From Acinetobacter sp. Ac_5812 (lineage in GTDB: Bacteria; Pseudomonadota; Gammaproteobacteria; Pseudomonadales; Moraxellaceae), in NCBI RefSeq assembly GCF_013072695.1, contig NZ_LXUK01000012.1, forward strand, positions 539,027 to 603,026: DNA of 64,000 nt. The letters are read 5' to 3'. The notes beneath the pieces were generated by a model. The model searched no databases. It saw nothing but the letters and a program-made list of their open reading frames with translations, and was not told the DNA's origin. How positions within the stretch are numbered: position 1 is the first letter of the stretch; each line of letters begins with the position of its first letter. Below, one piece after another: positions 8,433-17,941 of this stretch. Made by a program: the position numbers and the translations under genes.

Positions 8433-9422
8433 TTATGGTTTGATTTCAGCATCAATACCAAAAGACTGACGTAACAACAAACTAAGCTGATCACGGGCTT
8501 TGATAAAGCCATCAATACCCCCTTGTAGTAATTGGAAAGCCATCAAATCTTGCTCAAGTTCAGCTTTAAAACTCTCTTTGCTTTGTGCTGCACGTTCAAT
8601 TTTTTCTGCGTGTTGCGCAAATTCAGCACTCAGTTGAGGTTCAACAAGCTGTTGGTCTTGTTCCAACTGAGCCAACAGATTTGGGGCAATTGTAAGTAAG
8701 TCACAACCTGCTAAACCAAGTACTTGTGCAGTACTGCGGAAGCTTGCACCCATCACTTGAGTCGGAATGGCATGCTGTTTGTAGTAATTATAAATCTTTT
8801 TCACAGACAGCACGCCTGGGTCTTTGGCAATTGGATATTGCTCGACACCTTCAGCTTTTTTATACCAATCTAGAATACGACCTACAAAAGGTGAGATCAG
8901 CGTGACTTTCGCATCAGCACAAGCCTGAGCTTGATGTAAACCGAATAACAAAGTGAGATTACATGGAATACCTTCAGCTTCAAGCACTTTTGCAGCTTGG
9001 ATGCCTTCCCATGTAGACGCGATTTTAATCAGGATACGAGATTGCTCAATACCGTAACCTCGATAGAGCTGAGATAACTCACGTGCTTTGGCAATTGTCG
9101 CTTCCGTGTTGTAAGAAAGAGAAGCATCGACTTCGGTAGAAACACGACCATCGATCAATTTTAAAATTTCGACACCAAACTTCACAGTCAAAATATCAAT
9201 AGTGCGTTCGATTAGTTCATCACGTTGATAGCCTTCCTGCTTAGCTTGAGTATAAGCATCTTCTATCAGTTCTCGGCTTTCTGGTTGTTCAGCTGCAGCT
9301 GTGATCAGAGATGGATTGGTTGTTGCATCAAGTGGACGAAATTTTTCAATCGCTTCTAGATCACTACTATCGGCAACAACGGTGGTTAAATTTTTTAATT
9401 GGTGTAATGCGTTCTGAGTCAT
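8433..9422 (-). CDS. tal: Transaldolase
   Basis: A 329-residue class I transaldolase, slightly longer than E. coli TalB (317). The DATTNPSLI motif lies at residues 32-40, the Schiff-base Lys is Lys133 in RILIKIASTWEG, and ASFRSTAQVLGLAGCDLLTIAP is near residues 235-256. The enzyme transfers a dihydroxyacetone unit between sedoheptulose-7-phosphate and glyceraldehyde-3-phosphate in the non-oxidative pentose phosphate pathway. It has its own upstream gap and terminator, so it is probably monocistronic. Confidence 0.95.
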   Translation of the reverse strand: MTQNALHQLKNLTTVVADSSDLEAIEKFRPLDATTNPSLITAAAEQPESRELIEDAYTQAKQEGYQRDELIERTIDILTVKFGVEILKLIDGRVSTEVDASLSYNTEATIAKARELSQLYRGYGIEQSRILIKIASTWEGIQAAKVLEAEGIPCNLTLLFGLHQAQACADAKVTLISPFVGRILDWYKKAEGVEQYPIAKDPGVLSVKKIYNYYKQHAIPTQVMGASFRSTAQVLGLAGCDLLTIAPNLLAQLEQDQQLVEPQLSAEFAQHAEKIERAAQSKESFKAELEQDLMAFQLLQGGIDGFIKARDQLSLLLRQSFGIDAEIKP

Positions 9423-9538
9423 TGAGATAGCGTTCTTACATAAACAATATTATTGGTAACTTCTGTTATAACACAATCTGGGTGAAAGCAAAGCCCTGCA
9501 TTTGTTTGCAGAATTGTTCATCCTGTCTGTACTTGCAG

Positions 9539-10432
9539 TTATGTCTCATTTTTTTTGCGTTGCTGTCGGATATGATCAATTAAGTATTTTGCAGCAAGAC
9601 CTAACTCACTTTCACGGCTCCAAACAAGATCGACGTAGTATTCAAATTTGGGCGTGAAGTCATACATTTCTAAAATCTTAAGCTTCTTTTTAAGCTCTGG
9701 ATTCTCATTGAACATTTGTAATGGGAGAACGCCCCAACCTAAGTTACGAATAATCATCATACAAGCGGAATGATGATTATCAGTACGCCAATAGTCTTTT
9801 GAATAAAGCAATTCAGGCTTGATGCTATGATCACGGCTTGCAACTACAATTTGGCGTGTTTGTACGATTTGTTCAAAAGATACGTGATCGAGTTGTGCTA
9901 AAGAATGATTTTTAGCAATGACAGGAACAAGCGCCTCTCTTTTTAGTTCCACAAATTGTTCACGGCTATCTAATTGTTCACGTTCAAACATCAATGCAAG
10001 TTGTGCAGATTGATCGAGCAGCATCTGCAAGGCATCTTCTTGTGGAGCAGAAAAGATATTAATAGCCAGACTTGGAAACCGCTGCTCCAGTAAGGTGATA
10101 TAGTCAGTCCAGTTGGTATACAGCAGCTCAGACACTACCACGATATTGAGAGTCGATTCCAAACCCGTACTCAAAGCATGCGCATGTTGTTTCCATTGAT
10201 TTATTTCAATCAATAATTGTTGCGTCTTTTCGTACAGGACGATGGCTTCTGCTGTTGGAATGGGTTCACGTCCGACGCGTTCAAACAAATTAAGATTGAG
10301 GTCAATTTCTAAATTGGCAATCGACATGCTTACCGCAGAGGGAACCTTGCCTAATTTACGGGCTGCGGCAGAAAAAGAGCCTGTTTCAATCACGGTTTGA
10401 AACACGATGAGTTGTTCTTGATTAATATTCAT
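9539..10432 (-). CDS. aceR: LysR-type regulator AceR
   Basis: A 297-residue LysR protein. The N-terminal winged helix-turn-helix is clear (residues 4-62: LIVFQTVIETGSFSAAARKLGKVPSAVSMSI), followed by a periplasmic-binding-like effector domain from about residue 90. It is transcribed divergently from aceI with 87 bases between start codons, which is the arrangement of AceR/AceI in Acinetobacter baumannii. There AceR activates aceI in response to chlorhexidine and short diamines. The symbol is assigned from this context and from AceI identity. Confidence 0.85.
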   Translation of the reverse strand: MNINQEQLIVFQTVIETGSFSAAARKLGKVPSAVSMSIANLEIDLNLNLFERVGREPIPTAEAIVLYEKTQQLLIEINQWKQHAHALSTGLESTLNIVVVSELLYTNWTDYITLLEQRFPSLAINIFSAPQEDALQMLLDQSAQLALMFEREQLDSREQFVELKREALVPVIAKNHSLAQLDHVSFEQIVQTRQIVVASRDHSIKPELLYSKDYWRTDNHHSACMMIIRNLGWGVLPLQMFNENPELKKKLKILEMYDFTPKFEYYVDLVWSRESELGLAAKYLIDHIRQQRKKNET

Positions 10433-10455
10433 CTGTCAAAAATACTGAAAGAATC

Positions 10456-10470
10456 TGATTGGATTAATCA
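10456..10470. promoter_or_regulatory. Candidate AceR operator
   Basis: TGATT (10456-10460) and AATCA (10466-10470) form an inverted repeat with a five-base centre, in the middle of the divergent aceR-aceI gap. LysR proteins bind such interrupted dyads next to the target promoter. Confidence 0.4.
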
Positions 10471-10519
10471 AAATTATAAAAATAAAATAGCCTCCATCCA
10501 AATAAAAGAGTGTTATGAA

Positions 10520-10951
10520 ATGTTGATTTCCAAAAGAAGACTCGTTCATGCAATTAGCTATGAAGTGATTTTATTGGTCATCATCGCAATTGCGTTAAGC
10601 TTTATTTTTAGTATGCCACTAGAAGTGACTGGGATTCTGGGTACGATCATGGCTGTAATTTCCGTATTCTGGAATATGATCTTTAACCATTACTTTGAAA
10701 AAGTGGAACATAAATATCAGTGGGAAAGAACCATTCCAGTCCGCATTCTGCATGCCATTGGGTTTGAAGGTGGTTTGATGCTGGCTACCATTCCAATTAT
10801 TGCATATATGATGAAAATGAGCTTTATCGAGGCTTTAATTCTCGATTTCGGTTTGACCATGTGTATTTTGGTTTATACATTTATCTTCCAGTGGTGTTAT
10901 GACCTTGTAGAAGGTCGTTATTTCCCAAATGCAAAACTTGCTTCTTCATGA
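10520..10951 (+). CDS. aceI: PACE-family efflux protein AceI
   Basis: A 143-residue inner-membrane exporter with four helices. The sequence begins MLISKRRLVHAISYEVILL and contains FWNMIFNHYFEKVEHKY and RILHAIGFEGGL, a near match to A. baumannii AceI, including the conserved Glu in helix 1 needed for proton coupling. Family members export chlorhexidine and, physiologically, cadaverine and putrescine. The frame is open upstream to 10397 inside aceR, but AAGAG at 10504-10508 and the family N-terminus fix the start at ATG 10520. A strong terminator follows. Confidence 0.93.
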   Translation: MLISKRRLVHAISYEVILLVIIAIALSFIFSMPLEVTGILGTIMAVISVFWNMIFNHYFEKVEHKYQWERTIPVRILHAIGFEGGLMLATIPIIAYMMKMSFIEALILDFGLTMCILVYTFIFQWCYDLVEGRYFPNAKLASS

Positions 10952-10960
10952 TGATGAAAC

Positions 10961-10998
10961 AAAAGCATTCTTCGGAATTTTCTGAAGAATGCTTTTTT
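10961..10998 (+). terminator. Terminator after aceI
   Basis: AAAAGCATTCTTC pairs with GAAGAATGCTTTT and ends in six T residues, ten bases after the aceI stop. Confidence 0.85.
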
Positions 10999-11136
10999 AT
11001 GGTTTTAGAAAAAAAGGTTTGATTACAGTATTGATAAAGTCAGAACAATAAAGTTTATTTAATATTGTGTAAGAAAGTAGCAAACATAGTAAAAATAAAT
11101 AGATATCACAACGCAAGATCGTAGGAGAATAACAAT

Positions 11137-11532
11137 ATGCCAAGTGTGCTGATCGAAGTCAGGCAGCAATATCCAGTCGCAGTTGAGCTGGAGATTATGG
11201 AAGCGGTGCATACTGCGCTTAGAGATGCGTTTAAAATCATGGCCAGTGATCGAAATGTGCGTTTAATTGTCCATGAAGCACATCGTTTTCAATGTCCGCC
11301 AGAAAAGGCAAAACCTGAATGTTATACCTTGATCAGTATTGATGCTTTTCTTGGACGTTCCTTAGATGCCAAGCGTCAGCTGTATAAATTGATTGTGCAT
11401 AATCTTGAACCAATAGGCATTCCTAAAGATCATGTGAAAATTATGCTTCGAGAGTTGCCTTCGGAAAATTTTGGTGTTCGTGGTGGACAAGCAGCTTGTG
11501 ATGTTAATTTAGGATTTAAGATTGATGTTTAG
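11137..11532 (+). CDS. Tautomerase superfamily protein
   Basis: A 131-residue protein that begins Met-Pro; after Met removal, Pro would be N-terminal and act as the catalytic base, as in 4-oxalocrotonate tautomerase and related dehalogenases and decarboxylases. The length and the repeated beta-alpha-beta pattern fit a fused two-unit tautomerase fold. TAGGAG lies nine to ten bases before the ATG. There is no adjacent catabolic operon, so the substrate is unknown. Confidence 0.75.
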   Translation: MPSVLIEVRQQYPVAVELEIMEAVHTALRDAFKIMASDRNVRLIVHEAHRFQCPPEKAKPECYTLISIDAFLGRSLDAKRQLYKLIVHNLEPIGIPKDHVKIMLRELPSENFGVRGGQAACDVNLGFKIDV

Positions 11533-11548
11533 GACAAGGTTTAAAGAG

Positions 11549-11573
11549 GAAAGCTCGATCAGGGCTTTCTTTT
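11549..11573 (+). terminator. Terminator after the tautomerase gene
   Basis: GAAAGC and GCTTTC form a short stem with a nine-base loop and then a T run. Confidence 0.55.
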
Positions 11574-11696
11574 ATTTGAATATGAAAATAGCCTAAGTAG
11601 AGAAAAACTTAAAATTCAGCTTCACATGAAAACTAAGATCTACATTGTTAAAAGAAATATATACTTAGTCTTTAGAATTAAAGCACAGGGATTTTC

Positions 11697-12200
11697 ATGA
11701 CTTTTAAAGAACTCTTTGTCGAAATTTATTATGGTGATTATCCTAAAGAAATGGTCTTAAAAAGAATTAATGAGTATATAGAAAATAATGAAATTATAGA
11801 GGTTAAATTTTTTGAGCTACTGGATAGCGCAGTAGATCAGGAATCTTTACTGCTTCAATTGATTCAAACCACCGATTCTAGTTTTTCAGCAGACTCAGTT
11901 GAGGCTGAAATTTTAACGGCTCGTTATTTTCTAAATATTTTAGAGCATTATGAAAATGGTCAGATAAGACCTTTAGATTTATGCCGAATTTTTAACAATA
12001 TCGAAATCGGTTTTATGGGGGCTCAGAGAAACCTCCCCCTAAACATCGCATATTATCCGTTATGGATGGGGAGTTTATATCATGCGTGTGATTGGTGTGA
12101 TGAAACGTGGGCACTTGAAAACAGTCCTCATCTTGGCATCGAAGTAAAAAAGCAAATTCATATCATCAAAGACTGGTTGGCAAATCCTTCTTTTAAGTAA
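11697..12200 (+). CDS. Hypothetical protein, 167 aa
   Basis: Not recognised. It is acidic, has no signal peptide or membrane segment, and is more AT-rich at its 5' end than its neighbours. The middle is helical, and a WCDETW cluster with another Cys-Asp pair lies near residues 140-146. A GGGA sits seven bases before the ATG. It stands alone between the tautomerase terminator and mfd. Size, acidity and isolated position are like small immunity proteins, but no toxin gene is next to it, so I do not assign that role. Confidence 0.6.
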   Translation: MTFKELFVEIYYGDYPKEMVLKRINEYIENNEIIEVKFFELLDSAVDQESLLLQLIQTTDSSFSADSVEAEILTARYFLNILEHYENGQIRPLDLCRIFNNIEIGFMGAQRNLPLNIAYYPLWMGSLYHACDWCDETWALENSPHLGIEVKKQIHIIKDWLANPSFK

Positions 12201-12271
12201 CACTGCTACTTTGTGGAACCTTGATGTAATCTTTTATAAAGACAATTTTGCATTCAGGATGAGGCAAAAAA

Positions 12272-12302
12272 TTGCTATTCACAAAAAACATCATGCTAAA
12301 AT
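12272..12302 (+). promoter_or_regulatory. Possible promoter for mfd
   Basis: TTGCTA (12272-12277) and TAAAAT (12297-12302) are separated by 19 bases, wider than optimal. A start near 12309 would give a very short leader. Confidence 0.3.
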
Positions 12303-12326
12303 AGGGAACTTATCTTTTTAGATTGC

Positions 12327-15300
12327 ATGATTTTCTCTATGTTTCAACAAGAAATTTCTCAATTAAACTTACAACAATTCAAAGCGGGTGAAAAACGCTG
12401 GATCGGTTCCTTACTTGGATCATCAGCAGCCCTATTATTCAAAGAAATTGCTACCCAAAATTCGAATCTATATGTCATTGTTGCCAGAAATAATCAACAT
12501 CTTGCTCAGCTTGAGAGCGAACTCGAATTTTATGGCATCAAGCCCATTATTTTCCCGGATTGGGAAATTTTGCCTTATGACCGCTTGTCTCCGCATCAAG
12601 ACATTGTTTCTGAGCGTTTGGCAATTTTATCGAATATGCCACAAAAAGGGATTTTACTGGTTTCAGCCAGCACTTTAGCGCAACGCGTTGCACCTTATTC
12701 GTGGGTCGTGGGCGAGCACTTTGATATTAAAGTGGGGCAGAAACTCGACCTTGAAGCGCAAAAGAAACAATTGGTTCAAGCAGGTTATCGCTTAGTTGAC
12801 ACAGTTTATGATCACGGTGAGTTTGCAGTTCGCGGTAGCATCATGGATATTTTTGCATCTGGACAAGATCAACCGATTCGAATTGACTTATTTGATGATG
12901 AAATTGACAGCCTAAAATTCTTTGACCCAGAAACACAAAGAACCACCGAATCCTTAAAAAACTTTACTGTTTTACCTGCAAAAGAATTTCCTCTGAAAGA
13001 GGGGCGTTCGACTTTTAGAGACCGTTATGCAGAAAGCTTCCCAACTGCAAATCCGAAGAAAAATCCGATTTATCAGGATGTATTAGAAGGAATTGCAACC
13101 CCGGGCTTAGAGTTTTATTTGCCATTATTCTTTGATAAGCAGGTGATGGAAGCACAAAGTATGCTGACGACATACTTACCAAAGAATTGCGTTGTCATTA
13201 CAAATAGTGAAATTGAAGATGATTTTGTTCACTTCTGGAAAGAAGTGATGCGTCGTTATGAAGATCGACGCCATAACATTGATCAACCGATTCTACCGCC
13301 AGAAGACTTATTTTTAATGCCCAACCATGTTTTACAGGCATTAAATCAATTCCCTCGAATTTTGGCTTCAGCTGAAGCTTTCGATGCCAAGGCGGGTGTA
13401 CTCAACATCACTGCTGAACAGCCACCTAAATTGGCTGTTGATCCGAAAAAAGAACAACCTTTTGAAGCAGTAAAACATTATATCGACCAAGCCAAGCATC
13501 CTGTTTTATTGGTGGCAGAGAGTGCGGGTCGTCGAGAAACGCTAAAAGATGCGCTGCGTGGTGTGTTGGGTGAAATTCAAAATGTAGATAGTTTTGCTCA
13601 ATTCCAAAAAGATAAGTTACAGGTTGCGATTACCAGTGCTCCACTGGATCGAGGGTTGTTGCTGAGTAATCAGCTGTCGGTGATTTCGGAAAATCAACTT
13701 TATGAACACCGTGTGGTCCAGCGCCGCCGTAAGCGTCAGCAAGAAGTATCTGAAGAGTTCTTGATCCGTAGTTTAACCGAGCTGAGTATTGGTGCACCTG
13801 TCGTACATATCGATCATGGTGTAGGGCGTTACGCGGGTTTAATTACTCTAGAAATCGATGAGCAGGATCATGAGTTCTTGCAGCTTGATTATGCTGATGG
13901 CGCTAAAGTCTATGTGCCTGTAACCAATTTACACCTGATCAGCCGTTATAGTGGGGGTGATCCTGATTTAGCCCCATTGCATAAGTTGGGTACAGATACA
14001 TGGAGTAAAGCGAAGCGGAAAGCTTTGGAGCAAATCCATGATGTTGCCGCAGAGTTATTGCATATTCAGGCCCGTCGTCAATCCAAACCTGGTTTTGCTT
14101 TTGAGCTTGATCATACCGGCTATATGCAATTCTCCAGTGGCTTTGCTTATGAAGAGACTTTAGACCAAGCCAACGCCATTGAAGCAACCATCCATGATAT
14201 GCAGCTTGCGAAACCGATGGATCGTTTAGTTTGTGGTGATGTGGGCTTTGGTAAAACCGAAGTGGCGATGCGTGCAGCCTTTGTTGCGGTACAAAATAAT
14301 AAGCAAGTTGCAGTTCTGGTGCCCACGACATTGTTAGCACAGCAACATTATGAATCTTTTAAAGACCGTTTTGCAGATACGGCAGTACGCATTGAAGTAT
14401 TGTCTCGCTTTGGCAGCAATAAAACCCACCTAAAAATCATTGAAGATCTTGCCGAAGGCAAAGTCGATATCGTGGTGGGAACACATAAAATCCTGCAAGA
14501 AAACATCCAGTTCAAGAATCTTGGACTCATGGTTGTCGATGAGGAGCATCGTTTTGGTGTCCGTGATAAAGAACGGATTAAAGCCTTACGTGCCGATGTG
14601 GATATGTTGACCTTAACCGCGACGCCGATTCCACGTACCTTGAATATGGCATTTTCTGGGATGCGTGATCTCTCGATCATTGCAACGCCGCCCGCACGCC
14701 GTTTAGCAGTAAAAACTTTTGTACAAGAGCACACTGATGATTCTGTCAAAGAAGCGATTTTACGTGAGTTATTACGTGGTGGTCAGGTGTACTTGTTGCA
14801 CAATGAGGTAGATACCATTGAGCGTGCTGCTGAAACCATTCGTCATTTAGTCCCAGAAGCACGGGTTGCTGTTGCACACGGACAAATGCGAGAACGTGAA
14901 CTAGAGCAGGTGATGCAGCAGTTCTATCACAAAGAATATAACGTATTGGTCTGCTCAACCATTATTGAAACGGGTATTGATGTTCCGAATGCCAATACCA
15001 TCATTATTGAGCGTGCAGATAAATTAGGGCTTGCGCAATTACATCAATTGCGTGGTCGTGTCGGACGTTCTCATCATCAAGCCTATGCCTATTTATTGGT
15101 TCCATCTATTAAGCATCTCAAAGGTGATGCTGAAAAACGTTTAGATGCTATTCAACGTGCTTCAACTTTGGGTGCTGGTTTTATGTTAGCAACTGAAGAC
15201 TTAGAGATTCGAGGCGCGGGTGAATTACTTGGTGAACAGCAAAGTGGTTCAATGCAGGCGATTGGTTATAGCCTGTATATGGAAATGCTCGAAAAAGCGA

Positions 15301-15797
15301 CCAAAGCCATTCAAAAAGGCAAAACACCTAATTTTGATGCGCCGTTGTCATTAACTGCTGAAATTAACTTGCATATGCCTGCGTTGATTCCAGATGATTA
15401 CTTGGGTGATGTACATCAACGTTTGTTGTTCTATAAACGTATCAGTAATACCGATAGCCAAGAGAAGCTCGACAATATCCGTATGGAGTTGATTGATCGT
15501 TTTGGTATTCCTCCACAACCAGTGAAGCAATTGTTTAGTGTGCATCAGCTGCGTTTGCGTGCAGAGCAGTTGGGTATTACCAAAATTGACATCAATAGTA
15601 ATGGGGGATATATCGAGTTTGCACCTGATACCCCCGTACAGGCGATCAGTATCATTCAACTGATGCAGAAAAATCCGACCTATTACCGAATGGAAGGCGG
15701 TCAACGCTTGAAAGTTATGGTGCAATTAGCAGAGTACGATAAACGGATTCAGTTTATTGTGGATTTGTTGAATAAGTTATTGAGTGAGTTAAATTGA
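12327..15797 (+). CDS. mfd: Transcription-repair coupling factor Mfd
   Basis: A DNA translocase of about 1,150 residues. Order: UvrB-like N-terminal domains 1-3; RNA polymerase-interacting CarD-like domain (around 480-550, PVVHIDHGVGRYAGL); superfamily 2 helicase motor with Walker A GDVGFGKTE near 637, DEEHRFG near 740 and TATPIPRTL near 770; and a C-terminal TRCF domain. Mfd removes stalled RNA polymerase at lesions and recruits UvrA. The length matches E. coli Mfd (1,148). Two in-frame ATGs, 12327 and 12339, are possible, neither with a clear ribosome-binding site; the longer is given here. Confidence 0.97.
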   Translation: MIFSMFQQEISQLNLQQFKAGEKRWIGSLLGSSAALLFKEIATQNSNLYVIVARNNQHLAQLESELEFYGIKPIIFPDWEILPYDRLSPHQDIVSERLAILSNMPQKGILLVSASTLAQRVAPYSWVVGEHFDIKVGQKLDLEAQKKQLVQAGYRLVDTVYDHGEFAVRGSIMDIFASGQDQPIRIDLFDDEIDSLKFFDPETQRTTESLKNFTVLPAKEFPLKEGRSTFRDRYAESFPTANPKKNPIYQDVLEGIATPGLEFYLPLFFDKQVMEAQSMLTTYLPKNCVVITNSEIEDDFVHFWKEVMRRYEDRRHNIDQPILPPEDLFLMPNHVLQALNQFPRILASAEAFDAKAGVLNITAEQPPKLAVDPKKEQPFEAVKHYIDQAKHPVLLVAESAGRRETLKDALRGVLGEIQNVDSFAQFQKDKLQVAITSAPLDRGLLLSNQLSVISENQLYEHRVVQRRRKRQQEVSEEFLIRSLTELSIGAPVVHIDHGVGRYAGLITLEIDEQDHEFLQLDYADGAKVYVPVTNLHLISRYSGGDPDLAPLHKLGTDTWSKAKRKALEQIHDVAAELLHIQARRQSKPGFAFELDHTGYMQFSSGFAYEETLDQANAIEATIHDMQLAKPMDRLVCGDVGFGKTEVAMRAAFVAVQNNKQVAVLVPTTLLAQQHYESFKDRFADTAVRIEVLSRFGSNKTHLKIIEDLAEGKVDIVVGTHKILQENIQFKNLGLMVVDEEHRFGVRDKERIKALRADVDMLTLTATPIPRTLNMAFSGMRDLSIIATPPARRLAVKTFVQEHTDDSVKEAILRELLRGGQVYLLHNEVDTIERAAETIRHLVPEARVAVAHGQMRERELEQVMQQFYHKEYNVLVCSTIIETGIDVPNANTIIIERADKLGLAQLHQLRGRVGRSHHQAYAYLLVPSIKHLKGDAEKRLDAIQRASTLGAGFMLATEDLEIRGAGELLGEQQSGSMQAIGYSLYMEMLEKATKAIQKGKTPNFDAPLSLTAEINLHMPALIPDDYLGDVHQRLLFYKRISNTDSQEKLDNIRMELIDRFGIPPQPVKQLFSVHQLRLRAEQLGITKIDINSNGGYIEFAPDTPVQAISIIQLMQKNPTYYRMEGGQRLKVMVQLAEYDKRIQFIVDLLNKLLSELN

Positions 15798-15937
15798 GGC
15801 TTTTAAGCACTTGATTTGATGGTTAATTGAGCAAGTTCTGTTTTTTAGCAAATGCATTTCTGTTTTTGATCAGATGTTCATGCAATAAATGAGGAAAATC
15901 ATTGTTATTTGTAATCAAACGGGTTACTAATAATATT

Positions 15938-15955
15938 CACATCAAAACTGATGTG
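15938..15955. other. Small perfect inverted repeat before the HIT-cyclase pair
   Basis: CACATCA and TGATGTG face each other around AAAC, about 40 bases before the HIT gene. It could be an operator or an RNA hairpin; there is no T run, so it is not a terminator. Confidence 0.35.
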
Positions 15956-15995
15956 ATAGTATTGATCATCATTATTCTGCATCATTTATAAAGAT

Positions 15996-16430
15996 ATGTT
16001 TAGTTTGCATCCACAACTTGCTCAAGATACATTTTTTGTAGGCGACTTCCCGCTTTCAACATGTCGTTTAATGAATGATATGCAATTTCCTTGGTTGATC
16101 CTGATTCCGCGTGTTCCAGGTGTCACAGAATTATATGAATTAAGCCAAGCAGACCAAGAACAGTTTTTACGTGAATCGAGCTGGTTATCAAGTCAATTGT
16201 CACGTGTATTCCGTGCAGACAAGATGAATGTAGCCGCTTTAGGAAACGTTGTTCCGCAGCTTCATTTTCATCATGTGGTACGTTATCAAAATGATGTTGC
16301 ATGGCCTAAGCCAGTGTGGGGAACACCAGCGGTGCCTTATAGCAATGAAGTACTTGCGCACATGCGTCAAACGTTAATGCTGGCATTGCGTGGACAGGGT
16401 GATATGCCATTTGATTGGCGTATGGACTGA
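15996..16430 (+). CDS. HIT-domain protein
   Basis: A 144-residue histidine-triad protein. The active-site motif is QLHFHHVV (about residues 88-95), preceded by LGNVVPQ, as in bacterial HIT proteins. HIT enzymes cleave or transfer nucleoside phosphates such as Ap4A or adenosine phosphoramidates. It lies 51 bases upstream of the adenylate cyclase gene on the same strand with no terminator between, so the two are likely co-transcribed. Confidence 0.85.
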   Translation: MFSLHPQLAQDTFFVGDFPLSTCRLMNDMQFPWLILIPRVPGVTELYELSQADQEQFLRESSWLSSQLSRVFRADKMNVAALGNVVPQLHFHHVVRYQNDVAWPKPVWGTPAVPYSNEVLAHMRQTLMLALRGQGDMPFDWRMD

Positions 16431-16481
16431 TCCAGAAAATAGAATAAATACAGTATTCTATAATAAAAAAAGGAGGATAGA

Positions 16482-17918
16482 GTGCCACTAGATAGGTTGA
16501 TTGATAAAGAACCTAGACAGTTTGCTTATTTTCATCGTTTGATGGGATATTCGATTCTGTCACTAATTCTGGTAATTTATACATTTACCTCAACTAGTGC
16601 TAGCTATCAACTCTACCTTCTTCCTTTATTACTCATTTATTTTCTGTTTTGTCCCCGTTTAGAAAAATGGCTGCAATATAAATTTGATAAAAAAATAGAA
16701 AAAAATGTTCTTTTCGGCAATGAGGCTGTGATCATTGCGCTGGTTCTCGCTGCATTGCATCTGAGTTTAGTTCCCACCTTTACGATTCTATTTGGATTGC
16801 TGTATGTAGGATTGAACAATAAAATTTCTCTGCCAGTCTCCTGTTTAATCGGTTTGATTGGCGTCATTGTTTTCTATTTCAGTACTTTTGTCATTTTTGG
16901 CGCGGAAGAATATTTCGAACCAACTAATCCAGAATTAACAGTCGTTAGTTTGCTTGGTTTGATGATGTTTATCGTGATTGGTAACTATTACCAGCACCGT
17001 CGTTTGAATATTCTAGGTCAACAACGCCAGCATTATCATAATCAAATGACGCGTTATATTGCTTTTGCAAACCAGTTGAGTCGCTATGCGCCACTGCAGT
17101 TATGGCAGTCAATCATGCGTGGTGAGGCTGAGGCAAAAATTGAATATAAACGTAAAAAACTAACCATTTTCTTCTCGGATATTCAAGGCTTTACTGAGCT
17201 TTCTGAAACCCTAATTCCTGATGACTTAGCCTTCCTGCTGAATGATTATTTGAGTCATATGACTGAAATCGCAAAACAGTATGAAGCGACAGTCGACAAG
17301 TTTATGGGCGATGCGATTCTGATTTTCTTTGGTGACCCAAACTCGCAAGGCGTTGAACAAGATGCAAAATCTTGTGTAGAAATGGCCATTGCGATGCGTC
17401 AACAAATGAAATTGTTGCGTGAACGCTGGAAGAAAATGGGTTATCCGGCCTTGCATATTCGTATGGGCATCAGTACGGGTTATTGCCACGTCGGTAACTA
17501 CGGTGCTTCACATCGTATGGCCTATACCATTGTTGGTCGTGACGTAAACTTGGCAGCACGTTTGCAGTCTGCTGCGGAAGTTGATGAAATTTTGATTGCA
17601 GATGATACTCATCAACTGATTAAAAATGAGTTTTTATGTGTACCGAAAGTGCCGATCTACTTAAAAGGGATTCAAGGGCCAGTTAAAACTTGGCAGGTGA
17701 TGGAGAAATTCACAGGTAAGAAATCAGATACGCAAAAATGGTTTGATTTCGATTATAAAGGCTTTCATTTGGTCTTAAATCTGGAAGAAGTGCAGAACTA
17801 TGAATATCCAGAATTGGTCGAAATTCTGGAGAACATGGTGCAGCGTATTAAGACCCAGCAAAAAATTACCAATGCGCAAGGCATTCCTAAACTGACTTTG
17901 GATGACGAAGTCAGATAA
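16482..17918 (+). CDS. cyaB: Membrane-bound class III adenylate cyclase (CyaB/CavA-like)
   Basis: A 478-residue protein. The N-terminal 170 residues carry about six membrane helices, like the MASE2 sensor of Pseudomonas aeruginosa CyaB. The class III cyclase domain starts near residue 224: metal-binding Asp in FFSDIQGFTEL, substrate Lys and second metal Asp in KFMGDAILIFFGD, and VGRDVNLAARL with the transition-state Asn and Arg. The Lys and Asp pattern favours ATP over GTP. It makes cAMP at the membrane, presumably for a Vfr/Crp-type regulator elsewhere. The start is GTG at 16482 behind a perfect AGGAGG (16471-16476). Confidence 0.87.
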   Translation: MPLDRLIDKEPRQFAYFHRLMGYSILSLILVIYTFTSTSASYQLYLLPLLLIYFLFCPRLEKWLQYKFDKKIEKNVLFGNEAVIIALVLAALHLSLVPTFTILFGLLYVGLNNKISLPVSCLIGLIGVIVFYFSTFVIFGAEEYFEPTNPELTVVSLLGLMMFIVIGNYYQHRRLNILGQQRQHYHNQMTRYIAFANQLSRYAPLQLWQSIMRGEAEAKIEYKRKKLTIFFSDIQGFTELSETLIPDDLAFLLNDYLSHMTEIAKQYEATVDKFMGDAILIFFGDPNSQGVEQDAKSCVEMAIAMRQQMKLLRERWKKMGYPALHIRMGISTGYCHVGNYGASHRMAYTIVGRDVNLAARLQSAAEVDEILIADDTHQLIKNEFLCVPKVPIYLKGIQGPVKTWQVMEKFTGKKSDTQKWFDFDYKGFHLVLNLEEVQNYEYPELVEILENMVQRIKTQQKITNAQGIPKLTLDDEVR

Positions 17919-17941
17919 TAATAAGCAGTATATCTAATTAG

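Noticed and set aside
13939..14340. Minus-strand frame inside mfd
   Set aside because: Lies entirely within the conserved Mfd motor coding sequence.
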